Positions 20,392 through 28,962 of a stretch of DNA of 64,000 nucleotides are shown here, piece after piece. Made by a program: the position numbers and the translations under genes. Each line of letters starts with the position of its first letter. Position 1 is the first letter of the stretch. Source of the stretch: Myxococcales bacterium (lineage in GTDB: Bacteria; Myxococcota_A; Polyangia; Palsa-1104; JAEUJZ01); assembly GCA_016794365.1 (NCBI GenBank), contig JAEUKB010000040.1, forward strand, positions 38,243 to 102,242, written 5' to 3'. The notes under the pieces were generated by a model. That model saw only the letters and a list, made by a program, of their open reading frames with translations. It had not been told where the DNA came from and made no database searches.

Positions 20392-21342
20392 CTACAGGCG
20401 AGCGCTGGCGTCAACCAGCTCACGCACGGCGGCAACGCTCTTGGCAAGCTGCGCCTTCTCTTCGTCGGTCAGCGCGATTTCCAGCACCTTCTCGACGCCG
20501 CCCTTGCCGATGACACAGGGCAGACCGATGTACAGGTCGCTGATGCCGTACTCACCGTTACAGAACACAGCCGCCGGAACCAGCCGCTTCTGGTCGTTCA
20601 GAAACGACTCCGCCATCACCACTGCTGCCGTCGCTGGCGCATAGTACGCAGAGGTGCCCATCAGCTTGACGATCTCGCCACCGCCACCCGCCGTGCGCGC
20701 GCAGATCGCAGCGAGCCGCTCCGGTGCGATGAACTGCTTGACCGGAATGCCGTTGACCGTGCAGTACGACGTGACCGGCACCATCGTGTCGCCGTGTCCA
20801 CCGAGCACCATCGCCTTGACATCCTTGATGCTGACGCCGATTTCCTGCGCCAAGAACAGCTGGAAGCGCGCCGAATCGAGCACGCCCGCCATACCGGCAA
20901 CGCGGTTCTTCGGGAAGCCAGTGACCTTGGCGCACTCGTAAACCATCGCGTCGAGCGGGTTCGAGATCACGATCACGAACGCATCCGGGCAGTAGGTCTT
21001 GATGTTTTCGGACACGCTGCGCATGATCTTCAGGTTGATCGACAGAAGATCGTCGCGGCTCATGCCCGGCTTGCGCGGCACACCGGCGGTGATGATGACG
21101 ACGCTTGCGCCAGCAGCGTCCGCCCAGTTCGCTGTGCCTGTGATGGTGCAGTCCCAGCCAAGCAGCGTGCCGTTCTGCATCAGATCGAGCGCCTTGCCCT
21201 TGCACAGGCCCTCTTTTTCGGGAATGTCGAGCAGCACGACATCGGCCAGCTCTTTGCGAGCGATGAGCGAAGCCAGCTCGCCGCCGATGTTGCCGCCGCC
21301 GATGACGGCGATCTTCTTACGACCAGAAGTGGTTTGGTGCAT
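20392..21342 (-). CDS. mdh: NAD-dependent malate dehydrogenase (LDH-like type)
   Basis: A 316-residue oxidoreductase interconverting malate and oxaloacetate. The Rossmann motif is GGGNIG (15-20), and the catalytic His is in [10 protein letters not shown]. Substrate-loop features MSRDDLL and a conserved [12 protein letters not shown] fit the malate dehydrogenase type 3 group rather than lactate dehydrogenase. The start at 21342 is chosen for AAGGAG 10 nt upstream; the longer frame back to 21459 has no such support. It stands first in a leftward mdh-sucC-sucD cluster, an arrangement that gathers TCA-cycle steps. The upstream 239 nt are shared with a divergent rightward gene. Confidence 0.93.
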   Translation of the reverse strand: MHQTTSGRKKIAVIGGGNIGGELASLIARKELADVVLLDIPEKEGLCKGKALDLMQNGTLLGWDCTITGTANWADAAGASVVIITAGVPRKPGMSRDDLLSINLKIMRSVSENIKTYCPDAFVIVISNPLDAMVYECAKVTGFPKNRVAGMAGVLDSARFQLFLAQEIGVSIKDVKAMVLGGHGDTMVPVTSYCTVNGIPVKQFIAPERLAAICARTAGGGGEIVKLMGTSAYYAPATAAVVMAESFLNDQKRLVPAAVFCNGEYGISDLYIGLPCVIGKGGVEKVLEIALTDEEKAQLAKSVAAVRELVDASARL

Positions 21343-21581
21343 GGGTAAAGGTCTCCTTGTCTTCGTGCCACAGCCTTCGCCGATAACGAGGCTGGGATAT
21401 CTCAAGTGTCCGTCAGTGCAACTGCGAAACCGGGCAGGCAGTCTACTCCGAGTTGACAAAAAACGATAGCGCCCTCTTCGTCCGCCCAGTCATCAGCACG
21501 CAGCGACGGAAAAACACCGCCTGTTCGCCCGTCAGGGACCGGCAATGACAAACCGCCCAGTCATCGGGTACGCTGTCCCAA

Positions 21582-22793
21582 ATGCTGTACAAACGATGCT
21601 CTCCACGGCTTGGTGGCGTCATCTCATCCTGTATTGGCTGTATTGGCTTGCGACGGCTGCGATCGTTTCTGCTGGTCATGTGGTGCGGTGCGCTGCTTCT
21701 GTCTACGCACATCGCACATGCCCAGAGTCGAACGATGCGCACCACCGCAGGCTCGATTGGCTCTCGCGGCAAGCACTGCATGGATGAGCAAAAGAACAAG
21801 CTCCTCCTTGAGCACTTTATGGGCGGATCGATCAACCCGCTCGGCATCGAGAACCAGCTTGTCCTCACCTACTGCACGCCGTTTATCGAAAAGCCGGGCA
21901 TCCTGTTTGACTACTCCAAGCTGGAGTTCGGGCTCGCCAACTACATCTCGCCCACGCACGTTCACGTCGGACCAACCGTTCGCTTTGCCCCGCTGTCGTT
22001 TCTGATCCTGCGCGCGGAGCTGACCGGCTTTTACATCTGGCCGATTCCGCTGCAAGGCGCGGGCTTCATCATGACCAAGGGCTACGACGACTTTAACAAA
22101 GACACCGTCAGTCCCAAGCTCGGCGAAGCCACCGACATGAGCGGCCTGCGCATCGCGCTCGGCGTCACCCTGCAAGGAGCCATTCCACTCGGTCGCTATG
22201 TCGATGTCCTGTTCGTCAACGGCCTGACCGGCGAGTTCTGGCGCGTCGCCAACGGAGACAACACCCGCTATCCTTCCAAGTTCTTTTACGCCGCCAAGCT
22301 CGACGCGGTCATCGATGGCAGTGGCGACTGGTCGCTGCTCAACAACGCGGCGCTGCTCGTCGCCATCAAGCCGAACAAAAACCACGCGATCCGACTCGGT
22401 GTCACCGACAGCTTGGTCTACGTTCCCGGCAGCGGCTACAAGGGCAACATCGTCGCGGGTCTGCTCGCTTGGTCGGTCAACAACCTGCGCGATCTCGCCA
22501 AGAGCTTTGCGTTCTTCCTGCGCGTCGGAACCTTTACCCATCACGCATTCCGTGTCGGCTCCGGCATCACCCTGGCTGGTGGACTCGACATCACCTACGA
22601 GCTGTTCAGCAAGCCAACCCGTCGCGCCATCGAAGAACAGCAGCCGCAGCCAGCCGATGCAGCGACCTCCGCGACCACCACGCTGGAAGCGCCAAAGCCG
22701 ACGCCAGATGAAGAATCCAAAGCAGGCTCGCCAGCAGCCAGCCCGGCCCCACAGACCGATGCCGCAGCCCCGACGGCGGAGGGATCGAAATGA
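21582..22793 (+). CDS. Exported hypothetical protein, probable outer-membrane-associated
   Basis: A 403-residue protein with a long basic N-region and a hydrophobic signal core ending in STHIAHAQS, a plausible signal peptidase I site near residue 48. The mature part is rich in aromatic, Gly and short beta-type stretches (about 80-330), and the last 60 residues are a Pro/Ala/Thr/Glu-rich low-complexity tail. No domain is recognised. An internal ATG (residue 33) could be the true start and would give a more usual signal length. Its stop overlaps the next gene by 4 nt (ATGA), so the two are probably cotranslated and functionally linked. Confidence 0.7.
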   Translation: MLYKRCSPRLGGVISSCIGCIGLRRLRSFLLVMWCGALLLSTHIAHAQSRTMRTTAGSIGSRGKHCMDEQKNKLLLEHFMGGSINPLGIENQLVLTYCTPFIEKPGILFDYSKLEFGLANYISPTHVHVGPTVRFAPLSFLILRAELTGFYIWPIPLQGAGFIMTKGYDDFNKDTVSPKLGEATDMSGLRIALGVTLQGAIPLGRYVDVLFVNGLTGEFWRVANGDNTRYPSKFFYAAKLDAVIDGSGDWSLLNNAALLVAIKPNKNHAIRLGVTDSLVYVPGSGYKGNIVAGLLAWSVNNLRDLAKSFAFFLRVGTFTHHAFRVGSGITLAGGLDITYELFSKPTRRAIEEQQPQPADAATSATTTLEAPKPTPDEESKAGSPAASPAPQTDAAAPTAEGSK

Positions 22794-23293
22794 CACGCGC
22801 CAGCCAACGTCTGCTCGGAGCCCTGCTCCTGTCCGTGATGCTGTGTGAAAGCCGCGCCGCACACGCCGACGAAATCACCGTTCTGCCCGGTCAGCAGATG
22901 GCGTTCATCCTCGAAGGAGCGATGGCGACCTGTAGCTTGACCTCGATCGTCGGCAACGCCGTCACCGCCGCCCGCAAGACTCCCAGCCGCGCCTGGATGT
23001 ATTCCGGCTTCATCTGCGGCTTCATCAACACCGCGACGAGCCCCATCGTCATGGTCTACGGTCGCGATCCACAGGTCGAATACGGACTCGGCATGGGCCT
23101 GATGCACGGCGTCGTCGGACTCACCAACCTGGGACTCGCGATCTGGAACGCTCACATGTGGCACAAAGCGCGCACCACCCAGACCGATGCGCCGCCGCCT
23201 GCGCCCGCTGCTGCTGTGTCGCTCGCACCGATGGTGGGCCGCGATCGACTGGGTGCCAGCGTGCTCGGGCTGAGCCTGTCTGCGTCGTACTAG
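22790..23293 (+). CDS. Small exported hypothetical protein
   Basis: A 167-residue protein with a signal peptide ending near SRAAHADE (cleavage about residue 26). It has two further hydrophobic segments (about 38-60 and 97-120), a Pro/Ala-rich stretch around 135-145 and a C-terminal beta-type end. Not recognised. It overlaps the preceding exported gene by 4 nt and is followed 8 nt later by the FAD monooxygenase, whose AGGA ribosome binding site overlaps this stop codon. The three genes look like one operon, although the monooxygenase is a cytoplasmic-type enzyme. Confidence 0.65.
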   Translation: MTRASQRLLGALLLSVMLCESRAAHADEITVLPGQQMAFILEGAMATCSLTSIVGNAVTAARKTPSRAWMYSGFICGFINTATSPIVMVYGRDPQVEYGLGMGLMHGVVGLTNLGLAIWNAHMWHKARTTQTDAPPPAPAAAVSLAPMVGRDRLGASVLGLSLSASY

Positions 23294-23301
23294 GAACCGC
23301 A

Positions 23302-24465
23302 ATGAGCAGTCGGCGCGCCATCATCATCGGAGCCGGTATCGGCGGTCTGTGCGCTGCGCTGGCCTTGCGCAAGGTCGGCTACAGCGTGCAGATCTTCGAG
23401 CGCGCCCCCGAAGTCACCGCACTGCCCACCGGACTCGCGCTGTGGAGCAACGCGATGTTCGCGCTCACCGTCCTGGGTGTCGGTGAAGAAGTGCTGCGAC
23501 TCGGCTCGGTCATCGACATCACCCGCAGCCAGACCGCCGACGGTTCGGTCCTGTCCGATGTCCACATCGGGCTCATCGGCAAAAAGCTCGGCGTTCCAAC
23601 GGTCTGCATCCATCGCGCCGATCTGCACCAAATCCTCGTCGCTGCCGTCGGTCGAGAGTCCATCCAGACCGCCATGCCCTGCACCGGCTTTGTCCAAGAC
23701 GGTCGCCAGGTCATCGCGCTGTTTGAAAACGGAACCACCATGCGCGCCGACCTACTGGTTGGTGCCGATGGCTATCGCTCCGTCGTCCGTCGTCAGCTCT
23801 TTCCAAACGAAGAAGCCCGCTATTCCGGCTACACCTGCTATCGCAGCGTCGTGTCCCTGGTTCATCGCGCGCTGCCACCGGGAACTGCGCTCACCGCGCT
23901 TGGACATGGCTCGGAGTTTGGACTGTTTCCGTGTGGAATGGGCCGCGTCTACTGGTTTGCCACCCGCAATCAGCCCGCATCCATCAAGGACTCTTCCATC
24001 GGTCGCAAAGGAGACTGCCTGGCCGCCTTTGCCGGGTTCAGCGAGCCGTTTGTACAAGTCCTTCATGCCACACCCGATGCCGCGATCGTCCGCCATGATG
24101 TCTACGATCGCCCGTCGCTGCCAAGCTGGAGCCAAGGTCGCGTCACCATGCTCGGCGATGCCTGTCATCCGATGACTCCGAACCTGGGCCAAGGTGCCTG
24201 CATGGCCATCGAAGATGCGGTGGTGCTGGCCCATGCGCTGCGGGATGAACCGGACTGCGAGCGCGCGCTCCATCAGTACGAACAGATCCGACGCGAGCGA
24301 ACCGCGCTCATCGCGTCTCGCTCGTATTACCTGGGCAAGATCCTCACGATGGAAGACGGCGTGCTGTCGTGGTTCCGCGATCGCTTGATGAACACCAAGC
24401 TCGGCGAAGTCCAGACCGAGTCGATCCTGGAAAAGATCCTGTCCTATCAAGTGCCCGTGCTGTAA
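23302..24465 (+). CDS. FAD-dependent monooxygenase (PHBH-like group A flavoprotein)
   Basis: A 387-residue aromatic-hydroxylase-type flavoprotein. The FAD-binding GAGIGG motif is at residues 10-15, the DG motif reads LLVGADGYRSVVR, and the GD motif is VTMLGDACHPMTPNLGQGACMAIEDA, quoted here in two parts: VTMLGDACHPM and TPNLGQGACMAIEDA. Together these define the family that hydroxylates or epoxidises aromatic, polyketide or isoprenoid substrates using NAD(P)H. The substrate is not deducible. Start at 23302 with AGGA 23292-23295. The last codons and TAA stop are duplicated in tandem directly downstream. Confidence 0.87.
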   Translation: MSSRRAIIIGAGIGGLCAALALRKVGYSVQIFERAPEVTALPTGLALWSNAMFALTVLGVGEEVLRLGSVIDITRSQTADGSVLSDVHIGLIGKKLGVPTVCIHRADLHQILVAAVGRESIQTAMPCTGFVQDGRQVIALFENGTTMRADLLVGADGYRSVVRRQLFPNEEARYSGYTCYRSVVSLVHRALPPGTALTALGHGSEFGLFPCGMGRVYWFATRNQPASIKDSSIGRKGDCLAAFAGFSEPFVQVLHATPDAAIVRHDVYDRPSLPSWSQGRVTMLGDACHPMTPNLGQGACMAIEDAVVLAHALRDEPDCERALHQYEQIRRERTALIASRSYYLGKILTMEDGVLSWFRDRLMNTKLGEVQTESILEKILSYQVPVL

Positions 24466-24488
24466 GCGCTGCCCGTGCTGTAAGCGCT
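24453..24488. repeat. 18-nt tandem duplication over the monooxygenase stop codon
   Basis: Two exact copies of GCCCGTGCTGTAAGCGCT occupy 24453-24470 and 24471-24488. The first holds the last three codons and TAA of the monooxygenase gene, and the second repeats the stop codon. Confidence 0.9.
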
Positions 24489-24498
24489 GTTCGCGATC

Positions 24499-24533
24499 TT
24501 CAATAAGAGTCCTTTGATACTCCTCTTATTGAA
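24499..24533. repeat. AATAAGAG/CTCTTATT palindrome, copy 2
   Basis: TTCAATAAGAG (24499-24509) and CTCTTATTGAA (24523-24533) form an 11-bp perfect inverted repeat around a 13-nt spacer. It lies between convergent genes. A terminator role is possible, but no T-run follows on either strand. Confidence 0.85.
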
Positions 24534-24566
24534 GCAAACTTTCCATCGAGACAGCCCAGATCGAAG

Positions 24567-24599
24567 CGAATAAGAGTCTTTTCATCTGCCTCTTATTCG
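24567..24599. repeat. AATAAGAG/CTCTTATT palindrome, copy 3
   Basis: CGAATAAGAG (24567-24576) and CTCTTATTCG (24590-24599) pair over 10 bp around a 13-nt spacer. It starts 68 nt after copy 2 and ends 10 nt before the stop codon of the leftward gene at 24610. Confidence 0.85.
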
Positions 24600-24609
24600 T
24601 GGGCTGCTG

Positions 24610-24840
24610 CTACACGATCTTGTAGCTCTTCACTTTGAGGATCGGTGTCCCAAAGCTGATGCCAAAGCCCTTGTCTTCGATCTCGCCTTCCACCTCGGCC
24701 TTCACACCGGCTTTGCGCAGGTCCGCGCCGCCGCCATCGAGCTTGTAGACCTCTCCGCCCGCGAGGCGCAGCGTGAAGTAACCGCCTTCCAGGTCTACGT
24801 AAAAGATGGTCCCGCTCAGCTTCTTGCTCTTGCTCTTCAC
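24610..24840 (-). CDS. Small beta-rich protein, DUF5818-like
   Basis: A 76-residue protein with alternating beta strands (LSGTIFYVDLEGGYFTL, then VYKLDGGGADLRKAG, then KAEVEGEIED and ILKVKSYK), suggesting a small OB- or SH3-like barrel. It resembles DUF5818 proteins from memory; function unknown. The GTG at 24840 is chosen because AAGGAG lies 6 nt upstream; the frame extends further but only through low-quality Arg/Trp-rich sequence overlapping the DUF4403 gene. It is 34 nt downstream of that gene on the same strand and is probably cotranscribed. Confidence 0.7.
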   Translation of the reverse strand: MKSKSKKLSGTIFYVDLEGGYFTLRLAGGEVYKLDGGGADLRKAGVKAEVEGEIEDKGFGISFGTPILKVKSYKIV

Positions 24841-24874
24841 GATGTGCTCCTTGCCGTTAGCCAAAACCGTTTCC

Positions 24875-26272
24875 TTAGCGAATATCAAGCGTCGCGCGTC
24901 CGCGCAAAAGGACATAAGCGACCACCACACCGGGCCGCGCTTCCACCACAAGCGGTAGCACTTGTACCAGATCCATCTGGAGCGCCACCTGCGATACGCC
25001 GACCTGCTGCGCCACGCGCTGCCACGATCCACCTTGGACGTTCAGCGTGCCCGACAGCGACTTTTGGATCTGCGCCAGCTTGTCGGTCACATCCAGCTGC
25101 AAGTGCGGTCGTACTTTGTCGGCCAGGTTGCCTTCAATCAGCTCGTACAGCCCCACCTTGAGCTGCTCCAGCCGCGAGCTAGACTCTGCCGCCACTTGCA
25201 GATCGGGCACATGCAGGATCTGTCGTCCGCCTTCACTGCGCAGCTGCGGAGTCCCCCACAGATACAGCGCGCCGGTATAGATGCCCGCGACATCGATCCG
25301 CAGCAGCACCTGACCGTTTGCATCACCGACCTCGACCCCTTGCACGAGCAGCGACTGCGCCGCACTTCCCAGCTTCTTGCCAATCAGCTGTGGCCCAAGC
25401 TGTTGCGTCAGCGCGTTCGTCGGCACCGCGACCGCCACCTGCACCGCAAACTCTTCGCCCAGCGCTTCTTGGCGAACCGTCAGCGACGAAGGCGGCGGAC
25501 TCTGCTCTTTCGGACAGTCGCCCAGGCTCACCCGAGGCTCGACATCCAAGCCGATTCGCACGCTGATCAGCTTGGCGTTTCCTTCCACTGCGCTCGGCGG
25601 AGCCAGCACCAGCGCCGACGGATGAACATCCAGACAGCCACGCTGATCGCCCAGGGAAATCGGACGCGGACGACCCAGCTCGGCAAGCCCCTGCGTCAGC
25701 ACCGGACCGAGCGGAACCCGCACCACCTGTCCCAGCGACTGCGCCACCGACTGAAGAGGCCGCAGCAGGTTCGTAAAGATCTCTGCCGCTGGAATCGGCA
25801 GCCCCGCGCACGACACCTGACCGACCGGCTCGACCGTTGTCCGAATGTCGCGCAGCACCAGATCGCCACCCGATTCGATGGCAGGCCGCGCCGCAATCAC
25901 CAGCACGCCACCGACGCCGCTCGACTGACAGCGCAGAAACCCGCCGCCCAGCTGTAGCTCGCCCGTCACAGGCACACGAATCGACAGCCCTTCGCCCGCA
26001 GGCATCACCGTCGCTGCTTGTCGTCCAAGTCGCCAGCTTAGCTGCGCAAAACCAAGCTGCACACTGCCCTGACTTCCCGTTGGCAAGCTGCGATCGAGCG
26101 CGGACTCAATGCCATCCAGGCGCAGCGGCGTCTGCACAAACACCACCGTCCGAGGCGGTCGAATGTCGAGCAGGTTCGGAGGTACCGAGACGTGGTAGTC
26201 GGGCCGACCTTTCACACAAGCCGAAGTCGAAAGCACAAGGCCAAGCAGCCCAAACCGAACAAGGCGTCGCAT
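24875..26272 (-). CDS. DUF4403-like lipoprotein
   Basis: A 465-residue predicted lipoprotein. The signal MRRLVRFGLLGLVLSTSAC has lipobox STSAC. The mature protein carries two related halves (about 40-230 and 235-460) with repeated patterns such as VPTNALTQQLGPQL, KLGSAAQSLLVQGVEV and RIDVAGIYTGALYLWGTP. These match remembered DUF4403 proteins, which resemble lipid-binding tubular (BPI/SMP-like) folds. That would fit a periplasmic or outer-membrane-facing role, but this is inference. The start at 26272 begins the signal peptide; the upstream extension to 26371 has no signal character. Divergent from the PilZ gene. Confidence 0.72.
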   Translation of the reverse strand: MRRLVRFGLLGLVLSTSACVKGRPDYHVSVPPNLLDIRPPRTVVFVQTPLRLDGIESALDRSLPTGSQGSVQLGFAQLSWRLGRQAATVMPAGEGLSIRVPVTGELQLGGGFLRCQSSGVGGVLVIAARPAIESGGDLVLRDIRTTVEPVGQVSCAGLPIPAAEIFTNLLRPLQSVAQSLGQVVRVPLGPVLTQGLAELGRPRPISLGDQRGCLDVHPSALVLAPPSAVEGNAKLISVRIGLDVEPRVSLGDCPKEQSPPPSSLTVRQEALGEEFAVQVAVAVPTNALTQQLGPQLIGKKLGSAAQSLLVQGVEVGDANGQVLLRIDVAGIYTGALYLWGTPQLRSEGGRQILHVPDLQVAAESSSRLEQLKVGLYELIEGNLADKVRPHLQLDVTDKLAQIQKSLSGTLNVQGGSWQRVAQQVGVSQVALQMDLVQVLPLVVEARPGVVVAYVLLRGRATLDIR

Positions 26273-26313
26273 CGACCTAAGTCTACTATGTGACCAAAGG
26301 ACGAGCCCCCCGA

Positions 26314-26343
26314 TTGACAGCCGAGCGGCCCGCCGCAAATACT
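26314..26343 (+). promoter_or_regulatory. Candidate promoter giving a leaderless PilZ mRNA
   Basis: TTGACA (26314-26319) and AATACT (26338-26343, 4 of 6 matches) are separated by 18 nt. The GTG start at 26351 lies 7 nt after the -10 box, where transcription would begin, and no ribosome binding site is visible. The promoter is also in the right place between two divergent genes. Confidence 0.45.
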
Positions 26344-26350
26344 CTGGCTC

Positions 26351-27100
26351 GTGACGACCGCCAGCGCCCAAGCTTCCACGAACGTAGTCGCCATTCGCTT
26401 CCGCTTACAGTATCCCGACATCGAGACGTTTATCGCCAAGTACGCGACGAACATCTCGGAAGGCGGCATCTTCTTGGCGTCCATGGACCCGCCCGAGGTC
26501 GGATCCCAGGTGCGCTTCGAGCTGATCATCGCCGACAGCCTGACGCTCTTGCACGGCGAAGGTGAGGTGGTCTGGATCGCCCCGTTTGACCCGATGAACC
26601 CGATGGCTGTGTGCGGAATGAGCCTGCGCTTTTCGCGGCTCGATGCCGAAGGCCAGCAGCTCATCGCTCGCGTGCTCCAGTACAAGGCCGACCATCCCGA
26701 GCGCTTCGTTACCCCCGCGCCCGATCCTTATGCCAGCGTCGCGTACAGGCCGAATCCGCCCGTCAGCCTGGGCAAGACCGATCCGCCCGCAGCGCCGCTT
26801 GCTGCCGCCAGTATTCCGACGCCTGAGCCTGCTGCGGCTGCCCCTGCACCGCCGCTTGCGGATGTCTCTAGCGCGGTCACGCCCCGCATGAGCGATGTCA
26901 CCCCACCGACCAACTTGCTGACGCCCAAGCCCAGCGCGCTGACTCCCAAGCCCAGCGCGGTCACACCCAAAGCAGCGGCGATGGAAGCCGAGCTGGCCGA
27001 GCTGCTCAAGCCGCGTTCGCCCTCGTCTGTGACCCCAAACGATGCCAGCCGTCGGCTGTCCGAGCTGCTCGACCGTCGCTTGCGCCCGTCGCGAACTTGA
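26351..27100 (+). CDS. PilZ domain protein of the myxobacterial TIGR02266 type
   Basis: A 249-residue protein with an N-terminal PilZ-like domain (about 13-118) containing NISEGGIFLAS (34-44), the (D/N)xSxxG half of the c-di-GMP site. The usual RxxxR half is not seen in the preceding strand, so ligand binding is doubtful. After residue 125 comes a Pro/Ala/Thr linker with near-repeats of TPKPSALTPKPSAVTPK, then a short C-terminal helix. This layout matches paralogous proteins of Myxococcus linked to motility and gene regulation. The DUF6178 gene follows 16 nt downstream, so the two may share a transcript. Confidence 0.75.
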   Translation: MTTASAQASTNVVAIRFRLQYPDIETFIAKYATNISEGGIFLASMDPPEVGSQVRFELIIADSLTLLHGEGEVVWIAPFDPMNPMAVCGMSLRFSRLDAEGQQLIARVLQYKADHPERFVTPAPDPYASVAYRPNPPVSLGKTDPPAAPLAAASIPTPEPAAAAPAPPLADVSSAVTPRMSDVTPPTNLLTPKPSALTPKPSAVTPKAAAMEAELAELLKPRSPSSVTPNDASRRLSELLDRRLRPSRT

Positions 27101-27116
27101 CATAGCGTGCCGGGCC

Positions 27117-28961
27117 ATGACGACCGCTAGCAGTTCCGGTGGCCCCGCCCCCATCTCGCTGTTTCCTTCCGCTCAGAGCTGGCTTGTGCCCGGCGAGCGA
27201 CCCAAGACCATCCTCGACAACCTGCTGGAACGAACCGACGCGACCCGGCTGGTCCGTGCGACGCCCATTCAGCCGCTCTATCTGTTTATCAAGTCGCTCG
27301 GCCTGGGCGACGCGCACGAGCTGATTGCGATGTGCCTACCCGAGCAGATTCAAGGCTTTTTGGATCTCGATGTCTGGGACAAAGATCAGCTGGTGCCGTC
27401 ACGACTGTCGGCGTGGCTCGCGCACCTCATCGAGCTGCCGCCGAGCCGACTCGTCACCCACCTGCGCAAGCTCGACGCCGAGCTGCTGACCACGTTCCTG
27501 GCCCCACACATCACCGTCTACGACCTGAGTGAAGAGGATGCGCCCGACGAAGCCCAAGGCATGTTCTACGCCACGCCCGACCGCTTCTTCTTGATCGACA
27601 TCTTGCCCGCTTCCGACGGAGACAGCGACCGCGCGGTGCTCATCCATCGGCTCTTAGAGCACATCTATAAGGGCGATCTCGACCTGGCACGCGCCATCAT
27701 CAACGCCGCGCGCTGGGACGCAGGTGCCGCCACCGAGGAAAACGCCTATCAGTTCCGCTCGGGACGCATGGCCGACATGGGCTTTATCGACTTCTACGAA
27801 GCGCTCGCGCTCTATCAGGAAGTGGACCCGCGCACGCCCGTCCCCAAGAAGCACTCCGTCGTCGAGCACAAGCATCCCGGCGCGATCGAGCCCAGCGAAG
27901 TGCGCAGCACCGGACCCGGCGGCTTCCTTGGCACCGCCAGTGGCCTGTGGGGCACGCTCATGCCCGAGCTACAGACGCCATCGTCCCTGCTCAGAAAGGT
28001 CAGCGACGAGCTACCCGATAGCGAGCGCGAAGCGTTCCTGCACGAGCTGCTGTTTTTGGCCAACCAAGCGATGAGCGCCGATCGGATCGCACTCGATGAT
28101 CTGACCCAGACCGAGCTGACGCTCCAGCGTGCGGCGGGCTATGTCCTGCTCGGGCTTGCCCATCGCAGCGGCGTGGGATCTTCTGGCGACTCGGGCTCTG
28201 ACGAAAAGCTACGCGCGGTCGAGACGCTGCGCAGCGTGCCGCTCACCTACTTGTTTCGGCTGGGTTACTCGCTGACGCTGGCGGTGCGCAAGCTGGCCAA
28301 GCTGCTCGTCGATAGCGGTGCCACCACGCTGATCCCCGGTCAGTCGGCAGTCTCGCTGCTCCCGAGTGACGAAGCGGCGATGCTGTCGGCCTTGCTCGCC
28401 CTGCGACCGCTGTATCCCCGGGCACTCGACGGCGTACAGAGTGCGCCCAGCTTGCGACCGTTTTCGACCCTGCGCGATCTGTCAAAAGCGGCGTCTTTCG
28501 TCGAGCAGCTCGCCATTCGACCCAAGCTCTTTGCCCTCGGACTGGGGCTGCGACTCGAGACGCTGCGGGCAACGCTTGAGCGCACCACGCCCGATGCCAG
28601 CCAAGCGACCTGGGACGATGTGCTGGGAACCATGATCGGCAACCACTTGCTCGGTCGTCCGCCCGCGCTGGTGCCGCTGTCGCGTCAGGATCTGGTGCCG
28701 CTGCGCGCGCTCCTGGCCGGTCACGATCAGCCGACGCTGCCCGAGCTGGTTCGCGCCCGCTGTCTCAAGCTGATCGACGACCGCATTGATGAACGAATCA
28801 CCGACGAGCACGAAGCCAAGAGCCTGCAACACCCCGCCCAGCGCGCCTTCATCGATCGCGTCCTTGGACAGCTTGCGACCTCGCTGCACTCGCTGCCCGA
28901 CCCGCTCGATCCGGCGGAAGCGGACCTGATTGCCCGCCTGCCCGGTCTGATCATCGCGTAG
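27117..28961 (+). CDS. DUF6178 family protein
   Basis: A 614-residue cytoplasmic, mostly helical protein. Its order of features matches remembered DUF6178 proteins of Deltaproteobacteria and Myxococcota: an N-terminal region with PIQPLYLFIKSLGLGDAHELI, then QIQGFLDLDVWDKDQLV (about 80-96), an acidic central part with IDFYEALALYQEVDP near 230, and a helical C-terminus. No catalytic motif is seen and the function of the family is unknown. ATG 27117 is chosen because it follows the PilZ stop closely; an in-frame extension to 27042 overlaps that gene. It ends 1 nt before the stop of the convergent DUF4388 gene. Confidence 0.72.
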   Translation: MTTASSSGGPAPISLFPSAQSWLVPGERPKTILDNLLERTDATRLVRATPIQPLYLFIKSLGLGDAHELIAMCLPEQIQGFLDLDVWDKDQLVPSRLSAWLAHLIELPPSRLVTHLRKLDAELLTTFLAPHITVYDLSEEDAPDEAQGMFYATPDRFFLIDILPASDGDSDRAVLIHRLLEHIYKGDLDLARAIINAARWDAGAATEENAYQFRSGRMADMGFIDFYEALALYQEVDPRTPVPKKHSVVEHKHPGAIEPSEVRSTGPGGFLGTASGLWGTLMPELQTPSSLLRKVSDELPDSEREAFLHELLFLANQAMSADRIALDDLTQTELTLQRAAGYVLLGLAHRSGVGSSGDSGSDEKLRAVETLRSVPLTYLFRLGYSLTLAVRKLAKLLVDSGATTLIPGQSAVSLLPSDEAAMLSALLALRPLYPRALDGVQSAPSLRPFSTLRDLSKAASFVEQLAIRPKLFALGLGLRLETLRATLERTTPDASQATWDDVLGTMIGNHLLGRPPALVPLSRQDLVPLRALLAGHDQPTLPELVRARCLKLIDDRIDERITDEHEAKSLQHPAQRAFIDRVLGQLATSLHSLPDPLDPAEADLIARLPGLIIA

Positions 28962-28962
28962 C

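Noticed and set aside
20392..21342. Lactate dehydrogenase instead of malate dehydrogenase
   Set aside because: Loop and core motifs fit the malate group and the gene neighbours sucC-sucD of the TCA cycle.
24499..24599. Two hairpins as ordinary intrinsic terminators
   Set aside because: No T-run follows on either strand, and the same arms with the same spacer occur inside a coding region at 13622, which does not fit a terminator.
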